From: Acidobacteriota bacterium
Lineage (GTDB): Bacteria; Acidobacteriota; Blastocatellia; Pyrinomonadales; Pyrinomonadaceae
NCBI GenBank assembly: GCA_003222855.1
Contig: QHXH01000567.1
Coordinates: 1 to 5,330, forward strand
DNA length: 5,330 bases
Reading direction: 5' to 3'
Shown here: positions 5,086-5,330 of the stretch, piece after piece
How the letters are laid out: each line of letters begins with the position of its first letter
Position numbering within the stretch: position 1 is the first letter of the stretch
Notes under the pieces: model-generated
Told to the model about the DNA's origin: nothing
Seen by the model: the letters and a program-made list of their open reading frames with translations, nothing else
Database searches by the model: none
Made by a program: the position numbers and the translations under genes

Positions 5086-5109
5086 TAGATCGGAGCGGAA
5101 CCAAAGTTG

Positions 5110-5142
5110 AGCTTGTATGATTCTAGCCTAAACAAGCTAGGA
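5110..5142. other. Overlapping inverted repeats in the intergenic region
   Basis: AGCTTGT (5110-5116) can pair with ACAAGCT (5132-5138). CTAGC (5123-5127) can instead pair with GCTAG (5136-5140). The two pairings exclude each other. The position, about 50 nt upstream of the possible promoter of the gene at 5253, would suit an operator. No known site was recognised. Confidence 0.25.
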
Positions 5143-5162
5143 CCACATCAAACCTACGGTGA

Positions 5163-5192
5163 TTGGTAGTATTTGAATCATCGACATAAAAT
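5163..5192 (+). promoter_or_regulatory. Possible promoter of the right-end gene
   Basis: TTGGTA (5163-5168, 4/6) and TAAAAT (5187-5192, 5/6) are separated by 18 nt. Transcription would start near 5199, about 54 nt before the ATG at 5253. It is a plausible but weak match. Confidence 0.35.
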
Positions 5193-5240
5193 TTCTCTTT
5201 ACGCAAAACGAATTCTCCCGATTTCGCGCTCAAAAAGACT

Positions 5241-5244
5241 GGAG
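5241..5244 (+). promoter_or_regulatory. Shine-Dalgarno of the right-end gene
   Basis: GGAG ends 8 nt before the ATG at 5253. The good spacing supports this short terminal frame as a real gene start. Confidence 0.65.
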
Positions 5245-5252
5245 ATTGTTGG

Positions 5253-5330
5253 ATGAATTGTAGTTTAACAAATCGATTTGCGACTTGCGCCGGATCAGTT
5301 TTGCTCGTTGTGTTGGGCGCAGCCGCGGTA
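5253..5330 (+). CDS. Exported protein, N-terminal fragment (runs off right edge)
   Basis: Twenty-six codons are present, starting at an ATG with a well-placed GGAG. The translation has a short polar start with one arginine (MNCSLTNRFATCAG). It then has a hydrophobic core (SVLLVVLGAAAV), which is the start of a Sec signal peptide or a membrane anchor. No lipobox is visible within the sequence available. The mature protein lies outside the window, so nothing more can be said of its function. It diverges from the TMEM165-like/MFS operon and is transcribed away from it. Confidence 0.65.
   Translation, partial: MNCSLTNRFATCAGSVLLVVLGAAAV

Overview
The window holds seven protein-coding loci, one remnant gene and one long palindrome. 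The organism is probably a moderately GC-rich, Gram-negative-type soil bacterium. A BlaI-type repressor paired with a sensorless M56 peptidase, a DUF4440 protein, and a secreted Q/N/Y-rich protein with C-terminal GY..G motifs are together reminiscent of Acidobacteriota (Blastocatellia-like). This assignment rests on recalled family resemblance and is tentative.

Left part (1-1093). The first 31 bases are the start of a response regulator running off the left edge on the minus strand. A Rho-independent terminator (140-173) separates it from a minus-strand gene (222-785) for a small secreted protein rich in glutamine, asparagine and tyrosine. That gene has a strong Shine-Dalgarno and, just upstream, a good sigma-54-type -24/-12 promoter. 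Several dyads lie at distances where enhancer-binding activators often bind.

Middle part (1094-2993, plus strand). A DUF4440/SnoaL-like (NTF2 fold) protein has its own sigma-70-like promoter. It is followed by a BlaI/MecI-type winged-helix repressor and, 2 nt later, an M56 (BlaR1-like) membrane metallopeptidase. The peptidase has an intact HExxH...ExxAD zinc site, but its reading frame is broken near codon 35, between the first and second membrane helices. BlaI and M56 form the usual repressor/anti-repressor-protease pair, here without a beta-lactam sensor domain.

Right part (2990-4828, minus strand). A TMEM165/GDT1-family cation exporter and, 36 nt downstream, a major facilitator superfamily permease look like a two-gene operon. 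A promoter at 4823-4851 drives it. The permease converges on the M56 gene, and their stop codons overlap by 4 nt.

Right end (4829-5330). Upstream of the operon is a 78-bp, nearly perfect palindrome with REP/BIME-like GTAG...CTAC polarity. Next to it is a short remnant whose first 24 codons match the N-terminus of the permease. The window ends inside a plus-strand gene that starts with a probable signal peptide.
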